The position numbers were made by a program, and so were the translations under genes. A DNA stretch of 64,000 nt from assembly GCA_905479945.1 (NCBI GenBank), contig CAJQOP010000002.1, positions 78,785 through 142,784 on the forward strand, written 5' to 3'. Positions 48,332-58,288 of this stretch are shown here, one piece after another. Position 1 is the first letter of the stretch. Every line of letters starts with the position of its first letter. Below the pieces are notes generated by a model that saw nothing but the letters and a program-made list of their open reading frames with translations, did not search any database and had not been told where the DNA came from. Origin of the DNA: an uncultured Glaciecola sp. Lineage in GTDB: Bacteria; Pseudomonadota; Gammaproteobacteria; Enterobacterales; Alteromonadaceae.

Positions 48332-48514
48332 ATGTTTAAGAAATGGCTGAAGTTAATCAAAAGCGTTTCCGCTAGCATGTTGGGTGTCCAATCGCATAAA
48401 AACTATGAAGAAGACTTCGCAGAGCAATCAGCTTTGCCATTTATAGTAACGGGAATTTTTCTTGTAGTTATTTTTGTTATTAGTTTAATTGTCTTCGTTA
48501 ATATCTTAGTTTAG
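48332..48514 (+). CDS. DUF2970 small membrane protein
   Basis: A 60-aa protein with a basic N-terminal amphipathic stretch (SVSASMLGVQSHKNYEEDF, about 11-29) followed by one membrane helix (about 36-58). The order of SMLGVQS, a charged EEDF segment and a single C-terminal helix is the DUF2970 family pattern. Its function is unknown. It is encoded directly after the 105-aa secreted protein and converges with the GGDEF-EAL gene. Confidence 0.75.
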   Translation: MFKKWLKLIKSVSASMLGVQSHKNYEEDFAEQSALPFIVTGIFLVVIFVISLIVFVNILV

Positions 48515-48545
48515 CTATCCTTTCTCAAGGTAAGGCCAACAAACC

Positions 48546-50669
48546 CTATTCTTTATTTTGCTCTTGCAAAAAAATCACTAATTCATTGTGCGGGATAGGT
48601 CTTGAAATAAAATACCCTTGAATATAATCGCAACCAAGCTTCCTTAATTGTTCAAACTGGGCTTCTGTCTCAGCCCCTTCTGCAACTATGGGAACGGATA
48701 AGCTATGAATCATTTGCGTTAGGGACCCAACAATTCGTTGCTGATGTTCATTTACATCTATTTTATCTAGTAAAGAACGGTCCAATTTTACTGTGTTGTA
48801 GTTAAATGCCGTTAGATAGGACAGTGAGGAGTATCCAGCACCAAAGTCATCAATGGCAACTCGGAACCCCATTTCTATTGCCATTTCAATCCAATCTTTT
48901 GCTTGTTTGAAACTAGTTATTAAGGTTGTTTCGGTTATTTCAAGCTCAATGCGACTTGGCGAAATATTATGGATCTGCATTTGCTCTTTAAGTATTTCCA
49001 ACGCTCTGTCATCGACTAACTGTGATGGGCTTAGGTTAATTGAAATAACCATATCTTGCAGACCAATACTGTTCAAAAAAGTGGCTTCGTTGAAGACGTT
49101 TGTCACAATCCACTCAAACAGGATATTCATGTTTTCACCTTCTTCCAAAACATCAATAAATGTTGGTGGGGCAATGAATCCTAGTTCAGGATGCTTCCAT
49201 CGGCAAAGTGCTTCTAGCTTAATAACCTTCCTTGTTTCACTTTCAACAATTGGTTGGTACACCAAAAACAGTTGATTGTCGGTTAAGGATATTAAAAAAT
49301 CATTTTTAATCGTAAATCGTAATTGAGTGCGAGCCCGCATCGACTCATCGAAGAACTTAAACCTATTTTTACCTTCTTCCTTAGCCTGGTACATGGCGAT
49401 ATCGGCATACCTTAGCAGTTGACCCGCATCGATACTTTTAGCGTCTTGAAGCGCTATACCAATACTAGCGCTTATAGCGATATGTGTTTCATATACATGA
49501 AATGGAGCGGCAAAAAGTTGAACAATCGACTCTGCCATCTGTAATAAGATATTTTCGCTCGAATAATCGCTGTAACAAATGACAAACTCATCGCCCCCAA
49601 TTCGGTACACTTTAATAGATTTGTTTGAGACTCCTTTTAATCGATAGCCTATTTTCTTGAGCATAATATCGCCGGCTTCATGCCCTAAATTATCATTAAC
49701 TGGTTTAAAACCGTCTAAATCGAGGAAAAAAATAGCGACGTTTATTGATGAGCTTTTTTCGCGGATCCGTAAAAGATCTTCAACCAATACATTTCTAGTA
49801 TACAAGCCAGTAGTAGCATCAATAGTAGCTTGCCTGAGTAACCTTTTTTGTGAGGCTTCTAGTTTATGTTCATACGACTCGAGTACATCAATTGCATCCC
49901 TAAATTCGTCTTCTAGTTCGCAGAGCTCATCACTATATTTGCCCTTTTTAATCTGTCTCAACCGGTACCGAGCGGTGTTATATTCCTTATTTGCAATCAG
50001 CTTAATTGCCTGTTTTAGTTTTTTTATTTGCGATATAGGAATGGTTGAAAAAATTATCAGTGTGAGTAGCAGGCCCAAAGTTACACTAATTAAAAATATG
50101 ATAGTCTGCTGTTTTTGCTGGTTTTTTTCGTTTGTTAATCGAGTGATATCCCGCACAAATATTATCTTAATTTCATAATCATTGATGTTGAAAGTCTCAA
50201 ACCAAATATAGAAATCGCGTATATCATGTGTCTGCAGTAGTCCCTTCGTTTCAGCAAGACTAAAGTCAGTATCAGTCAATTCCAAGCGAAGTAGTCCATC
50301 GATATCACTTATGTCTGTCATGGTTTCAGTAACATAACGTTTAAGGTTTTTCTGGTCTTGTATTGTTGCTGCAGTTGGCGTAAGTATACCGATATCACTA
50401 CCAAGCACTTTGCTTAAAAACTCTATGGATGGAGCAAGATCTGCAGCAAGAGTGAACGCCTCTTCAGCAGTCAATACTTGTTTGTTTAACTGTTGCTTAA
50501 TTAGCAGTTCAGTTGCCTGAGAATGGGCTTTCTTTATACTTTCTATACTTTCGTTAAGACGCGCTTTTTGTTGAACGCTTATGAATCCGTATGAAGCAGC
50601 AAGAAAGACAACAGCTACTAAGATAACCAGTGAAAGAGTCTTAAAAAGTAAACCTCGGATTTGAATCAT
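48546..50669 (-). CDS. Membrane-bound GGDEF-EAL cyclic-di-GMP protein
   Basis: The 707-aa protein has two membrane helices (about 10-28 and 190-212) enclosing a periplasmic sensor region, then a HAMP-like/coiled linker, a GGDEF domain (GGDEF at 358-362, intact) and an EAL domain with EALCRW, ITETTL and DDFGAGYSSL present. By motif both activities (c-di-GMP synthesis and breakdown) are possible; which one dominates cannot be told. It lies alone between the DUF2970 gene and dam, antiparallel to the former. Confidence 0.93.
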   Translation of the reverse strand: MIQIRGLLFKTLSLVILVAVVFLAASYGFISVQQKARLNESIESIKKAHSQATELLIKQQLNKQVLTAEEAFTLAADLAPSIEFLSKVLGSDIGILTPTAATIQDQKNLKRYVTETMTDISDIDGLLRLELTDTDFSLAETKGLLQTHDIRDFYIWFETFNINDYEIKIIFVRDITRLTNEKNQQKQQTIIFLISVTLGLLLTLIIFSTIPISQIKKLKQAIKLIANKEYNTARYRLRQIKKGKYSDELCELEDEFRDAIDVLESYEHKLEASQKRLLRQATIDATTGLYTRNVLVEDLLRIREKSSSINVAIFFLDLDGFKPVNDNLGHEAGDIMLKKIGYRLKGVSNKSIKVYRIGGDEFVICYSDYSSENILLQMAESIVQLFAAPFHVYETHIAISASIGIALQDAKSIDAGQLLRYADIAMYQAKEEGKNRFKFFDESMRARTQLRFTIKNDFLISLTDNQLFLVYQPIVESETRKVIKLEALCRWKHPELGFIAPPTFIDVLEEGENMNILFEWIVTNVFNEATFLNSIGLQDMVISINLSPSQLVDDRALEILKEQMQIHNISPSRIELEITETTLITSFKQAKDWIEMAIEMGFRVAIDDFGAGYSSLSYLTAFNYNTVKLDRSLLDKIDVNEHQQRIVGSLTQMIHSLSVPIVAEGAETEAQFEQLRKLGCDYIQGYFISRPIPHNELVIFLQEQNKE

Positions 50670-50856
50670 GTAGAAAACTTATATATCAATAAAAATGAAA
50701 AAAATGACCACTACCTTCTTATGATCAATACCTTCTAAAATCTAGCTGCATGAAAAGTCGTGAAAAATGTATGCGCATGAAATTAATTACAAAATGACAA
50801 AAGTACGATGTACCTCAGTAGTTTAGACTACCTTCCTCCTTTATTCTATCTGCAGA

Positions 50857-51696
50857 TTAAATGTTTTCGTTACTGAATATTGCTAGCAGCTCCTTCACCG
50901 GTTTGCGGGCGTGAGCGTGTTGACTAATAAAGCGGCGAGCGTAAAAACTTTTAAAGCTAGCGCCCTTATAGAGTTGACGTGACAATGGGGTGTCGTGATT
51001 ACTTATCACTACTGTGACTAAACGCTCTGATACGACCTGTTTTATTGTGTTTGCAAGTGTTTCCTGGGCATCTAAATTAAATCCAGTTGCTGCGTACTGC
51101 GTAAAGGATGCTGTTTTGCTGATTGGAATATAGGGAGGATCACAATAGATAATGCTGTTTTCTGGAGCATTATTAAGGACATCTACATAATCTAAATTAG
51201 TAAACTGTGCCTGCGCAAAGCGTTTGGAAAAAAAACGTATTTCTTGTATTGGTAGCTTAGGCTTTACATAGCGACCAAAAGGAACGTTGAAACCCCCTTT
51301 TTGATTATATCTGCATAAGCCGTTATAGCCATGCCGATTTAAATAAACGAAAAGTATGGCTCGACGAAAGGGATCCTCGGTTGCATTAAACTCTTTTCTG
51401 CATTGATAGTAGTAGGCTGACGTATTGGATTCAGGAGTAAATAGCGGTGTTAGGGCCTCTATGAACTTTTCGCAAGAGGTTTGTACAAATTTGTATAGGT
51501 TGATGAGGTCTGCGTTGATATCGTTTAGTTGGTAGCTCTCGTACGGCGCATTAAGCGAAATTGAGCCAGCACCAAAAAACGGCTCTATTAACTTAGGAGC
51601 TTTAGGTAAGTGAGGGAGAATATGCTCTAGGACGGAATATTTACCGCCGGCCCATTTTAGAAAGGCTCTGTTTTTATTATTTTTATTCACGAGCAA
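50857..51696 (-). CDS. dam: DNA adenine methyltransferase
   Basis: The 279-aa enzyme methylates adenine in GATC, guiding mismatch repair and replication timing. Motifs: FLKWAGGKY near the N-terminus, the AdoMet site FFGAGS (40-45) and the catalytic DPPY (186-189). Length matches gammaproteobacterial Dam (about 278 aa). It is 50 bp after damX in the minus-strand cluster aroK-aroB-damX-dam, the ancestral order. Confidence 0.96.
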   Translation of the reverse strand: MLVNKNNKNRAFLKWAGGKYSVLEHILPHLPKAPKLIEPFFGAGSISLNAPYESYQLNDINADLINLYKFVQTSCEKFIEALTPLFTPESNTSAYYYQCRKEFNATEDPFRRAILFVYLNRHGYNGLCRYNQKGGFNVPFGRYVKPKLPIQEIRFFSKRFAQAQFTNLDYVDVLNNAPENSIIYCDPPYIPISKTASFTQYAATGFNLDAQETLANTIKQVVSERLVTVVISNHDTPLSRQLYKGASFKSFYARRFISQHAHARKPVKELLAIFSNENI

Positions 51697-51746
51697 CGCA
51701 GTAACTACACAGTATTTTCGAAAGTGGCGCTACATTACCATAAAAA

Positions 51747-53372
51747 TTAGCGATTTCGTATTTCTAGCTTTATTTGCGCTAGGTCTTTTGCAAAAGCCGC
51801 ATTCGCTTGCGCTGATTGTGGTAAAAGTGCAGCAGCTTCTCTAGCTTCTGAAAGCGATGAAAAACGTTGATTAATAAGTACAACGTGCCAAGGGCCTCCA
51901 TATCTTGTTGTCTGATAAATCCAAACAATATCTTGTAGTTCGTTGTCGGTAATATATTCATTCAACACGCTTTTATTTTGAATGCCAGATATTTGTAAAA
52001 GTACGCCGGGTTCAGACAAGGCTAAAATACTAGATTCGTTAAATTCATACACTATCGAATCTGCTGTTGACCTTATAGATTGAGAAAGCTCATTTTCACT
52101 AGGTGGAGCTATAGCTTCAGCATCAGATTCCTCGAGTAGTACCTCTTGCTCGCTCGGTTCGATGATTGTACTTTCTGTATCGCTATCTATTCTACTACTT
52201 GTTTCATTGTCTATTTGATCGGCATTATTTGATATCAAACCGCTGCCAAGCGTCGCATCTAACTGTTCTATACTGATAATATCAGGAACCGCGAAGTCTC
52301 CTTCTGATAATAGCGCCTCTTGTTCTGCATCGACTATATCCACTGTCGCGTTATTAAGCGCTGCGGCGTTATTAATCGCTGCAGCGTCATCAAGTGAAAT
52401 CTGTTTTGTGTTTTCAATTGACTGCTTTATTGCGTCAATATTGTTATTACTGGCTTGTTTTGCTTCGTCCCATGAGGCAACCAGTGGGCTATCGCTTTCA
52501 TTAACCTCTAAAGTCGACTGCTCCATACTTTGTTGCATTGTGGCTTTATCTGCTTGGCTGGCAGCAAGGCCTGGCGCGTCAGCATTCTGCTGCTGAACAG
52601 ATTGGGCGTCCAATTGTTGGTTGAAAATAGCGAGTTGGTCTGCGGTCAACTCTGACTCTGGTGGAAAGTGCCCGGTTTGTAATACTGATTTCACATGGCT
52701 AGGGTATTGCCAGCTCATTAATCCTATGAACACGCAAAATAAAAGAACTAGTATTGTCACAATAAACCACTTTTGAGTCACAATAGGAGGAGAATACTCG
52801 TCGTGTCGAAACATACTCAGTGAAAATGTTGGACGCTCTTCTGACATTAGAGATTCAAGAGCATTAACATCAAATATTGATGAGTCAACTGATTGAGATG
52901 AGAGTAAGACGGGTCGACTACTATTGCGTTTAGGTAGCCATTTTTTTGCTTTTTCTGCCCAAGCCGTCTCGCCGAATAGGATCACGTTAACATGGTGATC
53001 TGGAGATTGTTTCTTACTTTCAGTTACCCAGTCCCAAAGCTCCTGCAGGAAAGAGTTTGGCAATGTTTGCGCTTGTTTGATACACAACAAAAAAGGCCCA
53101 GGTTGCTCATGAAGGTCCTTGAGTAGCTCTTTCAATGGTCTGACAAAACTGCCAACTTTTTGCCCCAGTAACTGTCGACAAATAGTGCGCCTGAAATCAG
53201 GTGACTCCATAGTGAGGTCGGAAGTGAAATAGGAAATTTCTGTATTTTCTTTTTGAACCGAAAGAAACTCTTCAAGGGCACGTTGTTGTTGGGCAATACT
53301 ATCCCCACTCACAAATATCAGTTGTGATGAGTAGTTTACCAAATGCTCCAATCTGTCTTGCAGTTCTGACAA
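51747..53372 (-). CDS. damX: Cell-division SPOR-domain protein DamX
   Basis: The 541-aa inner-membrane protein has an N-terminal cytoplasmic ATPase-like domain (about 1-150, with VSGDSIAQQQRAL in place of a clear Walker A), a membrane helix (201-221), a long acidic low-complexity linker (about 225-450, rich in Ser, Asn, Asp, Glu) and a C-terminal SPOR domain (about 455-535). SPOR domains bind denuded peptidoglycan glycans at the division site. The cytoplasmic part is larger than the short one I recall for E. coli DamX, a form seen in many non-enteric species. Its place between aroB and dam fixes the name. Confidence 0.88.
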   Translation of the reverse strand: MSELQDRLEHLVNYSSQLIFVSGDSIAQQQRALEEFLSVQKENTEISYFTSDLTMESPDFRRTICRQLLGQKVGSFVRPLKELLKDLHEQPGPFLLCIKQAQTLPNSFLQELWDWVTESKKQSPDHHVNVILFGETAWAEKAKKWLPKRNSSRPVLLSSQSVDSSIFDVNALESLMSEERPTFSLSMFRHDEYSPPIVTQKWFIVTILVLLFCVFIGLMSWQYPSHVKSVLQTGHFPPESELTADQLAIFNQQLDAQSVQQQNADAPGLAASQADKATMQQSMEQSTLEVNESDSPLVASWDEAKQASNNNIDAIKQSIENTKQISLDDAAAINNAAALNNATVDIVDAEQEALLSEGDFAVPDIISIEQLDATLGSGLISNNADQIDNETSSRIDSDTESTIIEPSEQEVLLEESDAEAIAPPSENELSQSIRSTADSIVYEFNESSILALSEPGVLLQISGIQNKSVLNEYITDNELQDIVWIYQTTRYGGPWHVVLINQRFSSLSEAREAAALLPQSAQANAAFAKDLAQIKLEIRNR

Positions 53373-53439
53373 GCAGTCACGTCCTTTTCGTTAATTTCGT
53401 ACAAACTATTTTCTTCATTCAAGCAAAGAACAACAGACC

Positions 53440-54513
53440 TTACTTCAATAATGCAGTTAATTCGTCATTTGTTACATCATCGATCACTTTCGCTTGACCA
53501 AGGGCTGAAGGAACAATAAAGCGCATTGTTCCTCGGAGTACTTTTTTATCATGCTTCATGTGTCGAATATAATGTTTTGTATTCATATCAACTGGGCCAG
53601 TAATAGGAAGATTGAACAAGTTTAGCACTTGTTCAATGCGACTGAATTCTGACATTGATACCCAGTTTCGCAGCATTGCAAGCCTTGTTGCAAGCACCAT
53701 GCCAGCCGAAACAGCCTCACCATGAAGCCAAACGCCATAGCCTTTTTCAGCTTCAATTGCATGACCGAAAGTGTGTCCAAGGTTCAGCAGAGCTCTTACA
53801 CCATGCTCTTTTTCATCTAAGTTAACTATTTCTGCTTTGATAGCACAGCATCTTGCGATCATATATCTCAGTGCATCAGCATCTCGGTTCTTTATTTGTG
53901 TAGATTGATTTTCAATCCATGAGAAAAACTCAGCATCATACATAATGCCATATTTAATCACTTCAGCCATACCGGCGGAAAATTCGCGCTCAGGCAGCGT
54001 ATTTAGCGAATTAGTATCAATGAATACGGCTTTGGGCTGATAAAAAGCACCGATCATGTTTTTCCCAAGCGGGTGGTTAACTGCAGTTTTGCCGCCAACT
54101 GAGGAATCCACCTGAGAAAGCAGGGTCGTTGGAACTTGAATAAAAGGGATGCCTCGTTGATAGCATGCGGCAGCAAATCCGCCCATGTCGCCAATAACAC
54201 CTCCGCCTAAGGCAATGAGTGTTGTATCTCTAGCAGCTCCATTTTCGAGTAGTTGAGTGAGCACAATACTGAAGTATTCAAGCGTCTTGTATTGTTCACC
54301 GTCCGGTAAAATTATATCAAAGGTATCGATGTCAGCTTCATGCAGTGGTTTTTTGATACTGTTTAAAAGCAGTGGTGCAACCGTTTCATTGGTCACAATT
54401 GCACATTGCTTTCCTTGGATCGCAGAAAGCAAAAAACCGGCTTGATTGAACAGGCCGGTTTCAATGTATATTGGGTAGCTACGCTGTCCCAAATCAACGT
54501 TTAATGTGGGCAT
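53440..54513 (-). CDS. aroB: 3-dehydroquinate synthase
   Basis: The 357-aa NAD- and zinc-dependent enzyme makes 3-dehydroquinate, the first ring of the shikimate pathway. Visible: DGEQYKTL, GGGVIGDMGGFAAACYQRG, QVPTTLLSQVDSSVGGKTAVNHP, NLGHTFGHAIE and LHGEAVSAGM, which hold the metal-binding Glu/His residues. Length is typical. It follows aroK by 37 bp. Confidence 0.97.
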   Translation of the reverse strand: MPTLNVDLGQRSYPIYIETGLFNQAGFLLSAIQGKQCAIVTNETVAPLLLNSIKKPLHEADIDTFDIILPDGEQYKTLEYFSIVLTQLLENGAARDTTLIALGGGVIGDMGGFAAACYQRGIPFIQVPTTLLSQVDSSVGGKTAVNHPLGKNMIGAFYQPKAVFIDTNSLNTLPEREFSAGMAEVIKYGIMYDAEFFSWIENQSTQIKNRDADALRYMIARCCAIKAEIVNLDEKEHGVRALLNLGHTFGHAIEAEKGYGVWLHGEAVSAGMVLATRLAMLRNWVSMSEFSRIEQVLNLFNLPITGPVDMNTKHYIRHMKHDKKVLRGTMRFIVPSALGQAKVIDDVTNDELTALLK

Positions 54514-54550
54514 AGCGTGTCATCCTTTCCAAAATTCTTAAATTTGCCTA

Positions 54551-55066
54551 CTACAAACCAATTTTACTGATAATTTGGTTTGCAACAGCTCTTGCACTTT
54601 GGTCATCTGTCTCAACAACATAATCGGCAACTTCAGCATAAAGCGGATTGCGTTCGTCGGCTAGATCTCGCAATACTTGCTCCGGATCATTGTTTTGTAG
54701 CAACGGACGACGCTTGTCTCGCTGAGTTCGAGCCACTTGCTTATCTATAGTAGTTTGCAAGTAAACGACTATTCCTCTAGCAGATAATCTATTTCTGACA
54801 TTTTTTGATACGATAGAACCACCGCCAGTTGCTAATACGATGCCTTGTTTGTCAGTTAGGTCGTCTATGATGTCTTCTTCGCGTTTACGGAAACCGTCTT
54901 CGCCTTCAAGATCGAAAATCCAAGCAATATCAGCGCCAGTGCGTTTTTCAATTTCTTGGTCAGAATCAAAAAAATCGAGGTGTAGTTCGTCTGCGAGGTG
55001 TCTACCGATAGTGCTTTTGCCTGCACCCATCGGGCCCACGAGAAATATATTACGTTTTTCAGCCAT
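54551..55066 (-). CDS. aroK: Shikimate kinase I
   Basis: The 171-aa kinase phosphorylates shikimate with ATP. Walker A is GPMGAGKST (11-19); the shikimate-binding [11 protein letters not shown] (about 36-46) and lid segment RDKRRPLLQ are also present. It heads the aroK-aroB-damX-dam cluster. A terminator separates it from pilQ upstream, so the pil and aro groups appear to be separate transcription units. Confidence 0.96.
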   Translation of the reverse strand: MAEKRNIFLVGPMGAGKSTIGRHLADELHLDFFDSDQEIEKRTGADIAWIFDLEGEDGFRKREEDIIDDLTDKQGIVLATGGGSIVSKNVRNRLSARGIVVYLQTTIDKQVARTQRDKRRPLLQNNDPEQVLRDLADERNPLYAEVADYVVETDDQSARAVANQIISKIGL

Positions 55067-55286
55067 GTCTGGTTAGTTCACATTCTTTATAAATGATTGA
55101 AGTCGGCTTGGTGTATTCATATCAAGCAACTTTAACTTCCACATTGACGCGTTTGAATTTTTTAAACGTCAATGCGAGCGAATAATTTCCTCATTGGAAA
55201 ATCTATGTGGTGATTATCTCAATTAACTAGCCTGTTTTGCAAGTGTTCTTATGCAAGGAAGATGTAATATATTATGCTTAAGAACG

Positions 55287-55318
55287 AAAAAGAGTGGAAG
55301 CTACGCATCCACTCTTTT
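55287..55318 (-). terminator. Intrinsic terminator of pilMNOPQ
   Basis: On the minus strand AGAGTGGA and TCCACTCT (8 bp, extended by A/T pairs) surround a 9-nt loop and are followed by a T-run. It lies 46 bp beyond the pilQ stop codon, before aroK. Confidence 0.85.
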
Positions 55319-55363
55319 AGAAAGTTTGTAAATAGTAGTGCAATTGCACTAATAAATCAGCAA

Positions 55364-57124
55364 TTAATACCCTTCTTCGATAATTTTTGGTGTGACAAAG
55401 ATGAGTAGTTCTCTTTTTTGCTCTATTGTTGAGCTTGATCTAAATAAGCCACCAAGGTAAGGAATGTCGCCTAAGATAGGAACTTTGGATACGTCATTCG
55501 TGCTTACTTGTTGAAAGATTCCGCCTAGAACAATCGTTTCACCGTTTTCAACCAAAACCTGAGTACTTATTTCTTGTGTATCAATGGCTACTGCAGGACC
55601 AGTTGATGTTGACACTGTATCACCACGAGTATCCTGAGTAACGACCAAGTTCAAAATAATACGATTGTCCGGTGTTATATGTGGTGTCACTTTCAAACTC
55701 AACACTGCTTTCTTGAATTCTACTGACGTAGCACCACTTGATGTTGCTTGAACAAACGGAATTTCCGTACCTTGTTCTATGTATGCTTCTTGCTGGTTGG
55801 CAACTGTAATACGCGGGCTTGCAATAATCTCACCTTTGTTTTCAGATTCTAAGGCGCTCAATTCTAAATCAAGAATATTACCATCAACTAAATTAGCAAT
55901 TTGGAAACCAATACTACCTGCAGCACTTGCCACTGGTAAATTAACGTTCAAACGGTCACCAATGTCAGGCACGATGCCTTGTCCAGTAGTGTCTGCACCA
56001 GTAAGTGAACCAGAGGTTGAATTATCGTTACCTGCACCAGTGAATCCCCAGCGCACGCCAAGCTGTTCATCAACATTATCACGAACAGTAACCATGCGTG
56101 CTTCAATCAGTACCTGTTTCACAGGAACGTCTAGGGCATTGATTACACGACGGGCCTCGTCGATACTCTCTTGAGTGTCTCTAATTAAAAGGGTGTTTGT
56201 ACGTGTATCAACAGTAACATTACCGCGAGTTGATAAAATACCGCCGTCGGCAGACTTCAAAATCACCGCAATTTCATCAGCTTTCGCATAATTGATTTCG
56301 ATATTTGCAGATTTTAAAGCTGCTAGATTTTGAACTTGCTGCTTAGACTGAAGCTGCTGAGTCTCTCGAGCCGTAAGTTCTTCAGTTGGAGCAATTAGTA
56401 GAATGTTACCTTCCAAGCGTTTATCTAAGCCTCGGATTTTAAGAATCATATCTAATGCTTGATCCCAAGGAACTCCCGATAAACTGATTGTCACATTACC
56501 GCTAACTGTGTCGGTAGTGACTAAGTTGAAACCATTTACTTGTGCAATAATTTGCAATACTTGGCGTACAGGGACATCTTGGAAATCTAAAGAAATTGGC
56601 TTGCCTTCATAACTTGTATTCTTGGCTTTTTGAACTTCTTCTTTGCTTAATGGAGTTACAGCTATAGTGACTAAACCACTGTCATCTATCTTTTTGATTT
56701 TAACTGTACCGTTATAACGGATCTCAACTTTGGCTTTTTCTTCGTCTTGAAAGGTTTCGATGCTCTGAACTACTGTTCCAAACTGGCTTACGTCAACCTG
56801 GATATATTGGTCTTCAGCTAGTTCCGTTCCTTTCATGGTAAGAGTTAAAAGGCCTTTAGCTTCTACTAAAGTAACTGAAGGTGCTTTACCTGCAAAGCCT
56901 ATAAGCACATTGCCTGTTTTAGCTGAGCGGTTAAAGTCGATGCTGTTCAGTGTTGCGATGTTGTCAGTAGTCATTTCACCTTTAGGATCAACCAGACTAA
57001 TTAAACTCTCAGATTCTTGAGCAACTGCACCCAAGCTGACAATGGCCAAAACGAACGCTAGTAATAATAACCAGTGTGGTTTGTTGCTGTTTAAGCGCTT
57101 GTTAAAAATATATTTTTCAGACAT
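55364..57124 (-). CDS. pilQ: Type IV pilus secretin PilQ
   Basis: The 586-aa outer-membrane secretin forms the gated ring through which the pilus passes. A signal peptide (about 1-35) is followed by one AMIN-like domain (about 45-155), an STN domain (about 175-225, ISLDFQDVPVRQVLQIIAQVNGFN), one N1-type ring domain (about 270-330) and the secretin barrel (about 340-580, with VPILGDIPYLGGLFR near the end). Shorter than PilQ of pseudomonads (about 714 aa), because one AMIN domain and linker are absent. It overlaps pilP by 8 bp and is the last gene of pilMNOPQ. Confidence 0.94.
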   Translation of the reverse strand: MSEKYIFNKRLNSNKPHWLLLLAFVLAIVSLGAVAQESESLISLVDPKGEMTTDNIATLNSIDFNRSAKTGNVLIGFAGKAPSVTLVEAKGLLTLTMKGTELAEDQYIQVDVSQFGTVVQSIETFQDEEKAKVEIRYNGTVKIKKIDDSGLVTIAVTPLSKEEVQKAKNTSYEGKPISLDFQDVPVRQVLQIIAQVNGFNLVTTDTVSGNVTISLSGVPWDQALDMILKIRGLDKRLEGNILLIAPTEELTARETQQLQSKQQVQNLAALKSANIEINYAKADEIAVILKSADGGILSTRGNVTVDTRTNTLLIRDTQESIDEARRVINALDVPVKQVLIEARMVTVRDNVDEQLGVRWGFTGAGNDNSTSGSLTGADTTGQGIVPDIGDRLNVNLPVASAAGSIGFQIANLVDGNILDLELSALESENKGEIIASPRITVANQQEAYIEQGTEIPFVQATSSGATSVEFKKAVLSLKVTPHITPDNRIILNLVVTQDTRGDTVSTSTGPAVAIDTQEISTQVLVENGETIVLGGIFQQVSTNDVSKVPILGDIPYLGGLFRSSSTIEQKRELLIFVTPKIIEEGY

Positions 57125-57671
57125 TATCGTTTTCCCCGGTTACTGATGACATGGTTAATGTGGCGGTTTTTGCTTTCCAGCATCCAGCACCGTCAGGTAA
57201 CATTTCTTCAATAACCACTTCTTTATCCGTTATGTTAGTAATTTTACCGAAAAAAAAGCCGATGTATTGGCCGCGTTTCGCTTTGTGTAGACTGCCATCA
57301 TTGGCTTTGATAAGTACCCATTTTTGACCGCCAATGCTAAATACACCAGTCATCTGTAATGCGTCAATACCGTACGACTCTAATTTTTGCTTTGCTCGCT
57401 GTCTATTCGGCTGCGCGCAATTTGCTGTTTGAACCGTCACTTTCGATGACGCTTCTGCCCCTTGTTGTAATCTTTGAAACGGACTACGCAAATTGCTTGC
57501 TGTGTAATTTACAGGCTGCAATTGCTTAAACTCTGGATATTCTTCAATGCTAACGTTTGTTTTTGCTTTGACGTTGTCTGTATAGACGATTAAATCGTCA
57601 ATTTGAGCGCTACAAGCTGACATGCCAATGCAAGTAGCAAGCACAAGAGACTTATTTAAAACATTTGTCAT
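57117..57671 (-). CDS. pilP: Type IV pilus assembly lipoprotein PilP
   Basis: The 184-aa lipoprotein has lipobox MSAC with Cys20 as the likely lipid anchor, a flexible region to about 90, and a small beta-sandwich domain (about 95-170, MTGVFSIGGQKWVLIKANDGSLHKAKRGQYIG). It contacts PilQ and the PilN-PilO dimer, joining the inner- and outer-membrane parts of the pilus machine. It shares one base with pilO upstream and overlaps pilQ by 8 bp downstream. Confidence 0.94.
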   Translation of the reverse strand: MTNVLNKSLVLATCIGMSACSAQIDDLIVYTDNVKAKTNVSIEEYPEFKQLQPVNYTASNLRSPFQRLQQGAEASSKVTVQTANCAQPNRQRAKQKLESYGIDALQMTGVFSIGGQKWVLIKANDGSLHKAKRGQYIGFFFGKITNITDKEVVIEEMLPDGAGCWKAKTATLTMSSVTGENDNV

Positions 57672-58288
57672 TATTTTTGCCCCTTGTTAATCATATCGGC
57701 TTGTGTTGTCGCAGCTCGATAGGTTTTTGCCTGCATTTTTAAACTTAGCTCACCGTTGTTATTCGTAATGTCGAAGTCATGTAAGGTAACAATTCTCGGA
57801 AGGTTGGCGATGTTCGACGTAAAAAGGCCGAATTCGTGATAACTTCCCGAAACTTCAAGCTGAATTGGTAATTCAGTGTAAAACTCTTTTGGATTCTCTT
57901 GTTGCCAATTTAACAGCTTAAAAGACAACCCAGCGTCGGTGCCAACATAAGTGATGTCGTCGAGAAGTCCTGGCGTTTCATTACTCGTTGGTAGGGTTTT
58001 GAGCATCGATGAAAAGTCGCTTTGCATTCTTATCAACTGTTCCTCATAAGCTTCGACATTCACAGCGATTCGATACTTGGATTCAAATGTTGCTCTTAGG
58101 TCCCTTTCATTATCTTTTGCACTGTCAAGTTGTGGTAGCTTGCTGCTGATTATGGCGTAATAACAAATGGCGCCAACCACAGCAATGCAGAATATAGCGA
58201 CAACTGTTTTAATCTCTTTGGGCCAAATAGCTACTTGCTCAAAATCGAGATCGTTAATTTCTTTTAATTTAGAGAAGTCAAAAGCCAT
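57671..58288 (-). CDS. pilO: Type IV pilus inner-membrane protein PilO
   Basis: The 205-aa single-pass inner-membrane protein has a membrane helix at about 28-47, then a coiled coil (about 52-95) and a ferredoxin-like periplasmic domain. It dimerises with PilN. Start and stop abut pilN and pilP by single-base overlaps, so translation of pilN-pilO-pilP is coupled. Confidence 0.94.
   Translation of the reverse strand: MAFDFSKLKEINDLDFEQVAIWPKEIKTVVAIFCIAVVGAICYYAIISSKLPQLDSAKDNERDLRATFESKYRIAVNVEAYEEQLIRMQSDFSSMLKTLPTSNETPGLLDDITYVGTDAGLSFKLLNWQQENPKEFYTELPIQLEVSGSYHEFGLFTSNIANLPRIVTLHDFDITNNNGELSLKMQAKTYRAATTQADMINKGQK

Noticed and set aside
49657..50178. 173-codon plus-strand frame inside the GGDEF-EAL gene
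   Set aside because: Antisense to a gene with intact GGDEF and EAL motifs; Ser/Leu-rich shadow sequence with no domain.
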